Of a DNA stretch of 64,000 nucleotides, positions 44,612 to 52,899 are shown piece by piece. Position 1 is the stretch's first letter, and every line of letters starts with the position of its first letter. The notes below the pieces were generated by a model that worked only from the letters and a program-made list of their open reading frames with translations, searched no databases and was not told the DNA's origin. A program made the position numbers and the translations under genes. Source of the DNA: a bacterium UBA4637 (lineage in GTDB: Bacteria; Bacteroidota; Bacteroidia; Bacteroidales; Bacteroidaceae); NCBI GenBank assembly GCA_002405875.1, contig DHMR01000070.1, forward strand, positions 1 through 64,000, written 5' to 3'.

Positions 44612-44642
44612 CAAAAGTACACTTTTTCTTGCAAACTACAAA
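44612..44642 (-). promoter_or_regulatory. Promoter of trp operon
   Basis: On the minus strand, TTTG (44639-44642), 19 bp, then TACTTTTG (44612-44619) is an exact consensus match. Transcription would start near 44605, giving a leader of about 270 nt before trpD. Confidence 0.8.
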
Positions 44643-44846
44643 CTTTTTGGTGAGAAATTTTAAAATTTAATAGAAATTAGTAATTAATACTAGCTTTTTC
44701 GTATAAAATCAAGCGTTCCACACCACCTACACCTTATTATATATAAGGGAGTCATATTTTTTTGGAGAGAATAAAATAAATGAGAAAACCTTTCGTTATA
44801 ATAGTAATTAAAAACAACGAGATTATTAACATTAGCAGCAACGCCT

Positions 44847-44975
44847 ATGAAGCATCTTTTTACTTCTGAAGAATTAAGACCATCCGAAAGGACGATCCAA
44901 ATCATCAAGCAGATAGCCTACACCTATAGAGCCATCAAGATGAACGGTAAATACGAGGTGTTCTGTCTTAACTAG
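44847..44975 (+). CDS. Conserved 42-residue protein of unknown function
   Basis: A short frame, MKHLFTSEELRPSERT to YEVFCLN, ending 18 bp before rpe. The composition is that of a real protein (SERTIQIIKQIAYTYRAIKM) and the pattern resembles short proteins I recall from other Bacteroidales. No signal peptide or known motif. It probably shares a transcript with rpe. The function is unknown. Confidence 0.6.
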   Translation: MKHLFTSEELRPSERTIQIIKQIAYTYRAIKMNGKYEVFCLN

Positions 44976-44993
44976 GAACAAAGAATTAAGAAA

Positions 44994-45647
44994 ATGAAGA
45001 CAATTGTATCTCCTTCACTACTCTCTGCCAACTTCCTGGATTTGAGATGCGAGATAGAAATGATCAATAAGAGTGATGCCGAATGGCTTCACCTAGACGT
45101 GATGGATGGTGTATTCGTACCGAACATATCATTTGGATTTCCGGTAATCGAAGCCGTGAGCAAAGTTTGCACCAAAGCCCTCGACGTACATTTCATGATC
45201 GAGCACCCAGAACATTACATCGAGCAGACAGCCAAATTGGGTGCCATGATGATGAACGTACACTACGAGGCTTGCCTCCACTTGCACCGCACCATCCAGC
45301 AAATTCATGCGGCCGGCATGAAAGCTGGCGTCACCCTCAACCCTTCCACCCCCGTCGGTGTCCTCGAAGACATCATCGGAGACGTAGACATGGTTTTGCT
45401 CATGAGCGTAAACCCAGGATTTGGCGGACAAAAATTCATTGAAAATACGATCAAGAAGGTAGGAAGACTTCGCCGACTCATCCAAGAGAGCGGATCGCAT
45501 GCGCTCATTCAGGTAGACGGTGGCGTACAAGCCGAGACGGCACCTCGACTGGTCAAGGCGGGAGTCAACGTATTGGTGAGCGGCAGTTATGTATTCAAGA
45601 GCACAGACCCAATTTCCACCATCCACGCTTTGACTGAACTGCACTAG
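44994..45647 (+). CDS. rpe: Ribulose-phosphate 3-epimerase
   Basis: A 217-residue TIM-barrel enzyme interconverting ribulose 5-phosphate and xylulose 5-phosphate. It shows SPSLLSANFLDL, HLDVMDGVFVPNISFG with the metal Asp, LDVHFMIEHPEHY, MSVNPGFGGQKFIE and QVDGGVQAETAP. Length and motifs are normal. No consensus promoter was found directly upstream; it may be expressed with the 42-residue gene. The convergent sigma factor gene begins 33 bp downstream. Confidence 0.95.
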   Translation: MKTIVSPSLLSANFLDLRCEIEMINKSDAEWLHLDVMDGVFVPNISFGFPVIEAVSKVCTKALDVHFMIEHPEHYIEQTAKLGAMMMNVHYEACLHLHRTIQQIHAAGMKAGVTLNPSTPVGVLEDIIGDVDMVLLMSVNPGFGGQKFIENTIKKVGRLRRLIQESGSHALIQVDGGVQAETAPRLVKAGVNVLVSGSYVFKSTDPISTIHALTELH

Positions 45648-45667
45648 CGACAATCCACAACAGACCG

Positions 45668-45703
45668 ATGTCAGCCAGGTTTAGCAAAAATCTAGGCTGA
45701 CAT
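45668..45703. terminator. Hairpin at convergent ends of rpe and sigma factor genes
   Basis: ATGTCAGCC (45668-45676) pairs perfectly with GGCTGACAT (45695-45703). The right arm lies inside the last codons of the sigma factor gene. There is no good T-run, so terminator function is only likely from position. Confidence 0.4.
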
Positions 45704-46280
45704 GGTGCTTCCTTGCCATACGACGAAGATTGAGCAAGGCATAGCGCATACGCCCAAGCGCCGTATTGATGCTGACACCCGTAGCCTCAGCAATTTCCTT
45801 GAATGAAATTTGCTGGTAATAACGCATATAGACCACCTCTCTTTGAAGAGGGGGAAGTTGGTCCATCATCTTTTTGACATCGGAAAGTACTTGGTTGTAA
45901 ACAATCGTATCCTCGACATTTCCCAGTTGCAACCCGTCACAGCCGCCGATATTGGAGAGGTCGTTGTTCTCGTTGGCCTCCACGATGTTCTTGGTACGTC
46001 CACCCCTGTACTGATCCATCATCACATTATGGGCAATGCGCATGCACCAGGCGCAGAATTTTCCATTGGCCACATACTGGCGATTCTGCAACTTGCTGAT
46101 GACCTTGACAAAGGTCTCCTGGAAGATATCATTGGCAACATCTTCGTCATGCACCATAAACATGATGTAAGAGAACAGCTTGACTTCATTGCGCGAAAGC
46201 AACTCGTCGAAGGCACGATTGTTACCCTCGATATACAACAAAGCCAACTCTTCGTCGGTCATTTCTTGTAGATTTCTCAT
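45681..46280 (-). CDS. ECF-type RNA polymerase sigma factor
   Basis: A 199-residue sigma-70 family protein with only regions 2 and 4. Region 2 includes LFSYIMFMVHDEDVANDIFQETFVKV and region 4 includes LPPLQREVVYMRYYQQISFKEIAEATGVSINTALGRMRYAL. It has no N-terminal extension. No FecR-like anti-sigma gene is adjacent, unlike many Bacteroidota ECF sigma factors, so its control is unknown. It has its own promoter at 46369-46400. Confidence 0.88.
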   Translation of the reverse strand: MRNLQEMTDEELALLYIEGNNRAFDELLSRNEVKLFSYIMFMVHDEDVANDIFQETFVKVISKLQNRQYVANGKFCAWCMRIAHNVMMDQYRGGRTKNIVEANENNDLSNIGGCDGLQLGNVEDTIVYNQVLSDVKKMMDQLPPLQREVVYMRYYQQISFKEIAEATGVSINTALGRMRYALLNLRRMARKHHVSLDFC

Positions 46281-46368
46281 TTTCTTAATCTCTTTTTAAT
46301 TAAGTAAATGTCTAATCAATAGGCTATATTTTTTTGCAATTTGCGTGAATAATGTTGATTACCGTTTG

Positions 46369-46400
46369 CAAAAGTAATGTTTTTCCGTCAAACAACCAAA
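46369..46400 (-). promoter_or_regulatory. Promoter of sigma factor gene
   Basis: On the minus strand, TTTG (46397-46400), 20 bp, then TACTTTTG (46369-46376). Leader about 80 nt. Confidence 0.65.
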
Positions 46401-46464
46401 ATTTTAACACAAAAAAGTAAGAGCTAGGCAATATTTTCGCAAAACACTCGTTGACTGACGACAC

Positions 46465-46495
46465 AAAAAAGGTTGGTCACAGGACATGACCAACC
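46465..46495 (-). terminator. Orphan minus-strand terminator hairpin
   Basis: GGTTGGTCA and TGACCAACC form a perfect 9-bp stem with a seven-base loop, followed on the minus strand by six T. It lies upstream of the sigma factor promoter. A minus-strand -7 box (46514-46521) sits just before it, so a transcript of only about 45 nt is possible. The rest of the 46281-46694 gap holds the two flanking promoters. Confidence 0.6.
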
Positions 46496-46609
46496 GAAAA
46501 TAATAACTGTTTGCAAAATTACTCAAACAATTACGGTGCAAATATACGCTCTTTTAGCGGGACTTCCAAACTTTTTTAACGCTAAATTACTTTTTTAACA
46601 TTGTGTGCG

Positions 46610-46640
46610 TTGCCATTGTCAAAGAAATGTTGTATCTTTG
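46610..46640 (+). promoter_or_regulatory. Promoter of GH28-GH105 gene
   Basis: TTGC (46610-46613), 19 bp, then TATCTTTG (46633-46640). It lies inside the longer open frame and so shows that translation starts at 46695. Confidence 0.6.
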
Positions 46641-46694
46641 CAACATCTATCCAAACCCAAAGCTATCAATAGTAACAATCATAAAAACAAACAA

Positions 46695-49292
46695 ATGAAA
46701 CACTTAAAAACTTTATTGTTGGCGCTTCTGCTTCTCCCTACCCTAGCTTTTGCCTCGGGTTGGAACGAACAGGAGTATCGGCAAATCGAAAAAAGCATCC
46801 AAAAGCCACAACTCCATGAGCGCCAGTTTGTCATCACCAAGTTTGGTGCCAAGCTCAACGCCTCGGCAGCCCAAAACCAGAAAGCCATCAACCGCCTCAT
46901 CTCTCTGGTTTCCCAAAAAGGCGGCGGGCAGGTCATCGTCCCGAAGGGCACATGGAAGACGGGAGCCATCGAGATGAAAAGCCATGTCAACCTCGTGTTG
47001 GAAGAAGGCGCAACCCTTGCCTTTGCTTTCGACACCAGCCTCTACCCACTCGTTCGCACAGCATGGGAAGGCTTGGCATGTTGGAATTATTCCCCTTGCA
47101 TCTACGCCTACAAGGCTACCGACATGGCCATCACCGGTAAAGGTACCATCGATGGCGGCGGAAACAATGACACTTGGTGGAAGATGTGCGGTGCCACCCG
47201 ATTCGGTTACCAAGAGGGCGTGACCAAGGAGAGCCAAAAGTTGGGTTCACGTGCCAAACTTCAGAAACAAGCCGAGGACGGGGTGCCTTTCGACGAGAGA
47301 AAATTCGGAAAAGGACAAGGCCTGCGTCCTCAGCTCGTCAACTTCGTGAGATGCGAGCGCATCCTCATCCAAGGGGTCAAGATGCTCAACTCCCCTTTCT
47401 GGGTCATACACCCACTTCTCTCGAAGGACATCACCGTGGACGGAGTTACAATCTGGAACGAAGGTCCTAACGGAGATGGTTGCGACCCAGAGGCTTGCGA
47501 AAACGTGCTCATCCAGAACTGCATCTTCCACACCGGCGACGACTGTATCGCCATCAAGAGCGGTCGTAACAACGACGGTCGCCTCTGGAACCAACCGTCC
47601 CGCAACATCATCATTCGCAACTGTGAGATGCAAGACGGCCATGGTGGTGTTGTCATCGGAAGCGAGATTTCGGGCGGCTGCGAAAATGTCTACGCAGAGA
47701 ACTGCAAGATGGACTCCCCGAACCTCGACCGCATTCTCCGAATCAAGACCAACAACTGCCGTGGTGGTGTCATCAAGAACATCAACATGCGCAACATCAC
47801 CGTAGGTCAATGCAAGGAGGCTGTCGTCAAAATCAACCTCGACTATGAGCCTAAAGAGGTTTGCTACCGTGGCTTTGAACCTAGTGTCAGCCAGGTGTAT
47901 GTTGCAAACGTCACCTGCCAAAAGAGCAACTACGGTGTACTGATCATCGGGCGAGACCAAGTGGAGAACGTCACGGATATTACGGTCAAGGACTGTAAGT
48001 TTGATGGTGTACAGAAAGACCCCGTCAAAATCACAGGCAAGACTCGCGACGTAAGATTCGAGAATCTGATGGTAAATGGTTCGCTTGTACTCAACAAGGC
48101 TGACCGCCCCTACAGCACCTATAGTCAATGGCTTACCCACAGCGAGATGAGCAGAGTTCCTCACTCTTACCTATTGGACTTCAGCAAGAAGCCAAAATGG
48201 AGCTATGTGATGGGCATCGAGATGGAAGGTATGCTCGACACCTACCTCGCACAGAAGGCAGCTGGCAACACTTCCACCGACAACGAGGCCATCATCAACT
48301 ATCTGAAGGAATATCCTGCCAAGATGATCGACGAGAAAGGCAACATCACGGGGTATAAATATGAGGATTTCAACCTCGACAATGTGCGCACGGCAAAGTT
48401 CATCCTCCGTATGCACGACCTCTTCCCAAGCAAGAGCACAGATCTTGCCCTGAAGACGCTCTTCAAGCAGTTGCAGCATCAACCTCGCACCCAGGAAGGT
48501 GTGTATTGGCACAAGGCCATCTACGCCAACCAAGTTTGGCTCGACGGCATCTTCATGGGATTGCCGTTCTACTGCCAGTACGCCGTAGAGACCATGAAGC
48601 CGAAAAAGGCGAAGAAATATCTCGACGATGCGGTCGACCAAATGATCAAGACCGACAAACGCACCTACGACGAGAAGACACAACTTTGGAAGCATGCTTG
48701 GGATGAAACTCACCAGCAGTTCTGGGCCAACAAGGAAAACGGACAGAGCCAGCACACTTGGGCGAGAGCCTTGGGATGGTATGTGATGGCGATGACCGAG
48801 TGTCTGGATGCCATGCCGGAGGACTATGCACGTCGTGGCGAAGTGATAGAGTTGCTCAACAAGGCGATGAAGAGCATCGTGAAATACCAAGACAAGAAGA
48901 CAGGTGTTTGGTATGACGTGATGGACGTGAAGGATCCTCGCAACTATCTCGAGAGCACTGCATCCAGTATGTTTGCATACGTTCTTTTGAAGGGCTATCG
49001 AAAGGGCTACCTCTCGGAAGAATATCGTGATGCTGGCGTGAAGGCATACCAAGGTATCTTGAAGCAATTCATCCAGGTAAATCCCGATAAGACCATCAGT
49101 CTCACGAAATGCTGCAGTGTCAGTGGTTTGGGTCCCGGCGACGGTCCATACGTCAAGAAGCCCAACTACAAGCGCGACGGCAGTTTCGAATATTACATGA
49201 GCGAGCCTATCCGTGACAACGATGCCAAGGGTGTCGGTCCATTCATCTGGGCAAGTTTGGAAATGGAGCAGCAAGGACTGAAGGCAGAGTAA
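46695..49292 (+). CDS. Bifunctional pectin hydrolase: GH28 plus GH105
   Basis: An 865-residue secreted enzyme with a signal peptide (MKHLKTLLLALLLLPTLAFA). Residues about 35-470 are a GH28 polygalacturonase-type beta-helix with all catalytic motifs: NGDGCDP near 259, GDDCIAIKSG near 281, GHGG near 314 and RIKTN near 348. Residues about 500-865 are a GH105 unsaturated uronyl hydrolase (WHKAIYANQVWLDGIFMGLPF, HTWARALGWYVMAMTE, ESTASSMFAYVLLKGY). GH28 cleaves galacturonan or rhamnogalacturonan; GH105 removes terminal unsaturated uronates left by lyases. It opens the pectin locus and ends in a terminator. The frame is open upstream to 46605, but the promoter rules that out. Confidence 0.93.
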   Translation: MKHLKTLLLALLLLPTLAFASGWNEQEYRQIEKSIQKPQLHERQFVITKFGAKLNASAAQNQKAINRLISLVSQKGGGQVIVPKGTWKTGAIEMKSHVNLVLEEGATLAFAFDTSLYPLVRTAWEGLACWNYSPCIYAYKATDMAITGKGTIDGGGNNDTWWKMCGATRFGYQEGVTKESQKLGSRAKLQKQAEDGVPFDERKFGKGQGLRPQLVNFVRCERILIQGVKMLNSPFWVIHPLLSKDITVDGVTIWNEGPNGDGCDPEACENVLIQNCIFHTGDDCIAIKSGRNNDGRLWNQPSRNIIIRNCEMQDGHGGVVIGSEISGGCENVYAENCKMDSPNLDRILRIKTNNCRGGVIKNINMRNITVGQCKEAVVKINLDYEPKEVCYRGFEPSVSQVYVANVTCQKSNYGVLIIGRDQVENVTDITVKDCKFDGVQKDPVKITGKTRDVRFENLMVNGSLVLNKADRPYSTYSQWLTHSEMSRVPHSYLLDFSKKPKWSYVMGIEMEGMLDTYLAQKAAGNTSTDNEAIINYLKEYPAKMIDEKGNITGYKYEDFNLDNVRTAKFILRMHDLFPSKSTDLALKTLFKQLQHQPRTQEGVYWHKAIYANQVWLDGIFMGLPFYCQYAVETMKPKKAKKYLDDAVDQMIKTDKRTYDEKTQLWKHAWDETHQQFWANKENGQSQHTWARALGWYVMAMTECLDAMPEDYARRGEVIELLNKAMKSIVKYQDKKTGVWYDVMDVKDPRNYLESTASSMFAYVLLKGYRKGYLSEEYRDAGVKAYQGILKQFIQVNPDKTISLTKCCSVSGLGPGDGPYVKKPNYKRDGSFEYYMSEPIRDNDAKGVGPFIWASLEMEQQGLKAE

Positions 49293-49338
49293 AAAACAAT
49301 GCTCGATTACAAAAGAAAAACAAAAACGAAATAAAGAG

Positions 49339-49378
49339 GGCGAAAAAGGACTGAAAAGGGTTCTTTTTCGCCTTTTTT
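49339..49378 (+). terminator. Terminator after GH28-GH105 gene
   Basis: GGCGAAAAAG (49339-49348) pairs with CTTTTTCGCC (49363-49372), and six T follow. Confidence 0.85.
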
Positions 49379-49433
49379 CGTATCTTCATTGAAATTTAAT
49401 ACAAAATTTGACAAGACTTATCATTAATTTTAC

Positions 49434-49441
49434 TATCTTTG
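49434..49441 (+). promoter_or_regulatory. -7 box of 409-residue secreted protein gene
   Basis: TATCTTTG matches TAnnTTTG. The nearest TTTG upstream is 23 bp away, a little long. Leader about 120 nt. Confidence 0.5.
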
Positions 49442-49566
49442 CGGTGTGTTAGGAGCGACACAAGACTTATGTTCGAGTATCACATGTAATTTACAACCAT
49501 TAGAGACGTAACGAGTGTTAGCAAATAGCACAAGAGTTAATTCACATTTACTAATCATTAAACCGT

Positions 49567-50796
49567 ATGTTTATGAACAAAATTTTACGCTATTCATTCA
49601 TCTTGTTGTTGGCATTAATTGCCAATGTTAGCTTCGGACAGACAAAGTTTGACTTTGACAACGACTACAAGACTTTGTTTCCTACGTTAAAAGGTGTCTC
49701 TGACAGTAAAGGCTCTACTGATGGAGACTTTACAGAATCAACAACTTGTAACCTTGAAGGAATAACTATCACTGTATCTCCAAAATCATCTGGATCTAAC
49801 GAAAACCGAATTTGGACAAGTTCCCCACGTCTACGTTTGTATTCTGGAACCCTTACCATAGAAGCTCCTGAAGGAAAAAGCATCAGTAAAATCTCTTGTG
49901 AAAATGGAAAATGGAATTCAGGCAATACAGCTGATGCAGGAACACTTACCAAGGATACTTGGACAGGAAGTGCCAACAAAGTAGTTATTACAATCGCAGG
50001 TAATACTCAAATCAAGAGCATCACTGTAACCATAGGCAACGGTGGTGATACCCCTACACCTCCTGCAACAACTTATACAGACGTTGCAAGTATCAAGGAT
50101 TTGCTTGCCAACTATATGGAAGCAACAACCAACTTGAACCTCAAGTTTACAAATGCTAAGGTTTTGTATGTAAACAACTATAATGGTACTGTTAACACAT
50201 ACGTTCGTGAAGGTGAATCTGCTATCGAGTTGAGGACTCTCGGTTTCGACATGCCTGTTAATAGCGTTATCAATGGTACTGTCAAGGTAGATTTGGATTA
50301 TACTTATGGTGTTCCTTACCTCAAGGCTAATGCTGGAACAGATGACGAAAGTCTCAACATCGCAGAAAGCACAGAAGCTGCAACTCCTATTGCAGCGACA
50401 GTAGCAGACATTCTTGCCAACAAATATATGAATGACTTGGTTATCATCAAGGACTTTACTTTTAGTAAGGAAGAGTACACAACAGGGAAGTATAACTACT
50501 ATGCCAATGACAATGAAAATAAGATTATGCTTTACGATAAGTTTGGCAAAATTGGTGGTGTTGCCGATTTGACCGATGGTGATAAGTACACAGTTGTAGG
50601 CTTGTTTGGTGCAATATTTAAAGGCACACAAGAAATACTTCCAACAAAGTCTATTGCAGAAACTACTGGCATCAATGGTATCACAACCGACGTTGCATCT
50701 GCAAACGCTCCAGTTTACAACCTCGCAGGCCAGAAGGTATCAGCTTCTTACAAGGGCGTAGTTGTTAAGGCTGGCAAGAAGTACATCCAAAAGTAA
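49567..50796 (+). CDS. Secreted protein with OB-like domain and YNLAGQ-type tail
   Basis: A 409-residue protein (or 407 from the Met at 49573) with a signal peptide cleaved near VSFGQ. Residues about 20-155 are beta-rich (GITITVSPKSSG, LRLYSGTLTIEAPEGKSIS), followed by a Thr/Pro linker (GGDTPTPPATTY). Residues about 165-380 look like two OB-fold-like parts (LNLKFTNAKVLYVNNYNGTV). The C-terminal tail is VYNLAGQKVSASYKGVVV, then KKYIQK. No catalytic motif was seen, so carbohydrate binding or surface display is an inference. It stands alone between two terminators inside the pectin locus. Confidence 0.68.
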   Translation: MFMNKILRYSFILLLALIANVSFGQTKFDFDNDYKTLFPTLKGVSDSKGSTDGDFTESTTCNLEGITITVSPKSSGSNENRIWTSSPRLRLYSGTLTIEAPEGKSISKISCENGKWNSGNTADAGTLTKDTWTGSANKVVITIAGNTQIKSITVTIGNGGDTPTPPATTYTDVASIKDLLANYMEATTNLNLKFTNAKVLYVNNYNGTVNTYVREGESAIELRTLGFDMPVNSVINGTVKVDLDYTYGVPYLKANAGTDDESLNIAESTEAATPIAATVADILANKYMNDLVIIKDFTFSKEEYTTGKYNYYANDNENKIMLYDKFGKIGGVADLTDGDKYTVVGLFGAIFKGTQEILPTKSIAETTGINGITTDVASANAPVYNLAGQKVSASYKGVVVKAGKKYIQK

Positions 50797-50855
50797 GCAA
50801 AACGAGAAGTCTCTTCTGAGACTATCGTCACAATAGCAAAGATAAGACTATCATT

Positions 50856-50893
50856 CCCTGCTTCCATCACTATCGACAGAAGCAGGGATTTTT
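50856..50893 (+). terminator. Terminator after 409-residue secreted protein gene
   Basis: CCCTGCTTC (50856-50864) pairs with GAAGCAGGG (50879-50887), and five T follow. Confidence 0.8.
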
Positions 50894-50943
50894 AGTAACC
50901 ACAGTAGCAACATCCATTACTAAAAAAATATCTTTCTGAATTA

Positions 50944-50975
50944 TTTGGATATTCAAGAAATAAATAGTAACTTTG
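50944..50975 (+). promoter_or_regulatory. Promoter of AAA-ATPase/nuclease gene
   Basis: TTTG (50944-50947), 20 bp, then TAACTTTG (50968-50975). It overlaps the longer open frame, which supports a start at 51003. Confidence 0.7.
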
Positions 50976-51002
50976 CCCAAACTTTCAAACAGAACAGATA
51001 TT

Positions 51003-52601
51003 ATGAAATTTCCTATAGGCATACAGTCTTTCGAGAAAATTCGAGAAGATGGTTATATATATATCGACAAAACAAATTTGATATATGACTTAACCCATGA
51101 AGGCTCTATTTATTTTCTAAGTCGCCCACGACGATTTGGAAAGAGTCTTCTTGTATCTACACTTGAATGCTATTTCCAAGGTAAGAAAGAACTTTTCGAA
51201 GGTCTTGCTATTGAAAAATTAGAAACCGAATGGAATCAATATCCAATATTCCATATTGATTTTAACCCAACAGACTTTACAACTATAGGTAAGCTAGAAA
51301 GTACCATTGATGAATATCTCACAGATTGGGAAAAACAATACGGTATTACAGAGCAAGCACCAGACTTAGGATTGCGTTTTTCCAAAATCATCAAAGCAGC
51401 TTACGCTCAAACAGGTAAGCAAGCCGTTGTACTAATCGATGAATACGACAAGCCTTTACTAGATGTCATGGATACAGGTTACACCCTGCAGTATCAAGGT
51501 ATAACTATCACTCTCGAAGAAAGAAACAGAAACATACTGAAAGCTTTCTATTCCACCTTTAAGCATGTAGATGAGGCATTACAATTTGTGCTGCTCACAG
51601 GTGTAACCAAGTTTTCGCAAGTCAGCGTGTTCAGTGGCTTTAACCAGCCAAAAGACATCAGTATGACAGAACATTACGACACCCTCTGCGGTATCACAGA
51701 GGAAGAAATGAACGGATATTTCAAAAAAGAAATTGCAAAGATGGCTGTCGAATACGATTGTACTCCAGATGAAATGAAAGAAAAGCTAAAGAAGCATTAT
51801 GATGGTTATCATTTCAGCAAACGTCTGAAAGGAGTTGTCAACCCATTCAGTCTTCTCAATTCTCTTCAAGACAAGGACTTGCAAGACTATTGGTTTCGCA
51901 CAGGAACTCCGACCTATCTAATTCGTCTGCTCAGTCATTTCAACGAAAATCTAAATGAGCTGACTGGTAGATATTATCTACCCAAACAATTTGTAGATTA
52001 CAAGGCAGACGTAGAGCAACCCTTGCCAATGATATATCAGAGTGGCTATCTCACTATTAAGGATTATAAGAGAAGCATGAATACATTCTTACTTGATTTT
52101 CCTAACGATGAAGTTAAGAGCGGATTCATATCACTAGTGGCAGCAAATTACCTCAAGCCGAAAAAGAACGTTGACAGTTGGGTTATCTCTGCAGCCGAAG
52201 CATTAGAGGATGGTCGCCTGGAAGACTTTCATCAGCAACTCACCTCCTTTCTCTCCAGCATACCATACGAAATGCGAAGAAAAGAAAATGAACGTGAGAA
52301 AGAAAGATACTTCCACTATACTTTCTATCTACTGCTCCGTTTAACCAGCTCTTTCATACTCTATACAGAGAAACAGAACAGCCAAGGAAGAGCCGACTGC
52401 GTATTTGAAACCGACCTATACATTTATATCTTTGAATTTAAACTGGATGGAACAGCCCAAGAAGCACTCCAGCAGATAGAAGACAAGCAGTATGCTTTGC
52501 CGTATGCAACAGACAAACGACAACTCTTTAAAATCGGTGCAAGTTTCTCATCTGTGACTGGTACAATCGCAGACTGGGATGTAGAGCCAAAAGACAAATA
52601 A
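51003..52601 (+). CDS. AAA-ATPase-like protein with C-terminal PD-(D/E)XK nuclease domain
   Basis: A 532-residue cytoplasmic protein. The N-terminus (FPIGIQSFEKIREDGYIYID) and a Walker A-like SRPRRFGKSLLVSTL belong to the AAA-ATPase-like family common in Bacteroidota, with a Walker B-like VVLIDEYDKPLLD. The C-terminus is a DUF1703-type PD-(D/E)XK domain with GRADCVFETDLYIYIFEFKLD (Asp, Glu and Lys of the active site). Genomes of this group often hold many copies, and no function is established. Base composition is more AT-rich than the flanking pectin genes. It has its own promoter and sits as an unrelated insert in the pectin locus. Confidence 0.85.
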   Translation: MKFPIGIQSFEKIREDGYIYIDKTNLIYDLTHEGSIYFLSRPRRFGKSLLVSTLECYFQGKKELFEGLAIEKLETEWNQYPIFHIDFNPTDFTTIGKLESTIDEYLTDWEKQYGITEQAPDLGLRFSKIIKAAYAQTGKQAVVLIDEYDKPLLDVMDTGYTLQYQGITITLEERNRNILKAFYSTFKHVDEALQFVLLTGVTKFSQVSVFSGFNQPKDISMTEHYDTLCGITEEEMNGYFKKEIAKMAVEYDCTPDEMKEKLKKHYDGYHFSKRLKGVVNPFSLLNSLQDKDLQDYWFRTGTPTYLIRLLSHFNENLNELTGRYYLPKQFVDYKADVEQPLPMIYQSGYLTIKDYKRSMNTFLLDFPNDEVKSGFISLVAANYLKPKKNVDSWVISAAEALEDGRLEDFHQQLTSFLSSIPYEMRRKENEREKERYFHYTFYLLLRLTSSFILYTEKQNSQGRADCVFETDLYIYIFEFKLDGTAQEALQQIEDKQYALPYATDKRQLFKIGASFSSVTGTIADWDVEPKDK

Positions 52602-52657
52602 TTATCAAAATAATATCACATTTCACAAGAAAAGGCGTAACGAGGAATTTACGACTC

Positions 52658-52711
52658 CCTCCCGAGGTAAAAATCAAAACATGCCGTAGTTTGAATTTTT
52701 TCCTCGGGAGG
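52658..52711. terminator. Hairpin after AAA-ATPase gene
   Basis: CCTCCCGAGG pairs with CCTCGGGAGG, extended inside by AAAA/TTTT-type pairing. It lacks a plus-strand T-run, so its role is uncertain. Confidence 0.4.
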
Positions 52712-52723
52712 AAAAAATAAAAG

Positions 52724-52770
52724 TGGGTCGAGAGAAGGTCATTTCTGTTCTGACGCTTCTCCCCGACCCA
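52724..52770 (+). terminator. Second hairpin after AAA-ATPase gene
   Basis: TGGGTCG and GAGAAG on the left pair with CTTCTC and CGACCCA on the right, followed by a T-rich stretch. It is probably the terminator of the ATPase gene. Confidence 0.65.
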
Positions 52771-52795
52771 TTCTATTTTTGCTATTTTTTGTCAA

Positions 52796-52829
52796 TAAAA
52801 AATCCCCTGCCAGCCTTTGCCGACAGGGG
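52796..52829 (-). terminator. Terminator of minus-strand secreted protein gene
   Basis: CCCCTG and CAGGGG (52804-52809, 52824-52829) form the stem; on the minus strand TTTTTT follows. It lies 70 bp after the stop codon of the gene at 52900. Confidence 0.75.
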
Positions 52830-52899
52830 AAACTAACTATAATTCCTTTATAAAAACCTATATGTTTATTTTTCTACTCTTCTCACGAAGAACTATCTA

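Noticed and set aside
46605..46694. N-terminal extension of the GH28-GH105 protein
   Set aside because: It contains the promoter -7 box and would bury the signal peptide.
48171..49274. 367-codon minus-strand frame within the GH105 part
   Set aside because: Antisense to a clear GH105 domain; no family motifs, no promoter.
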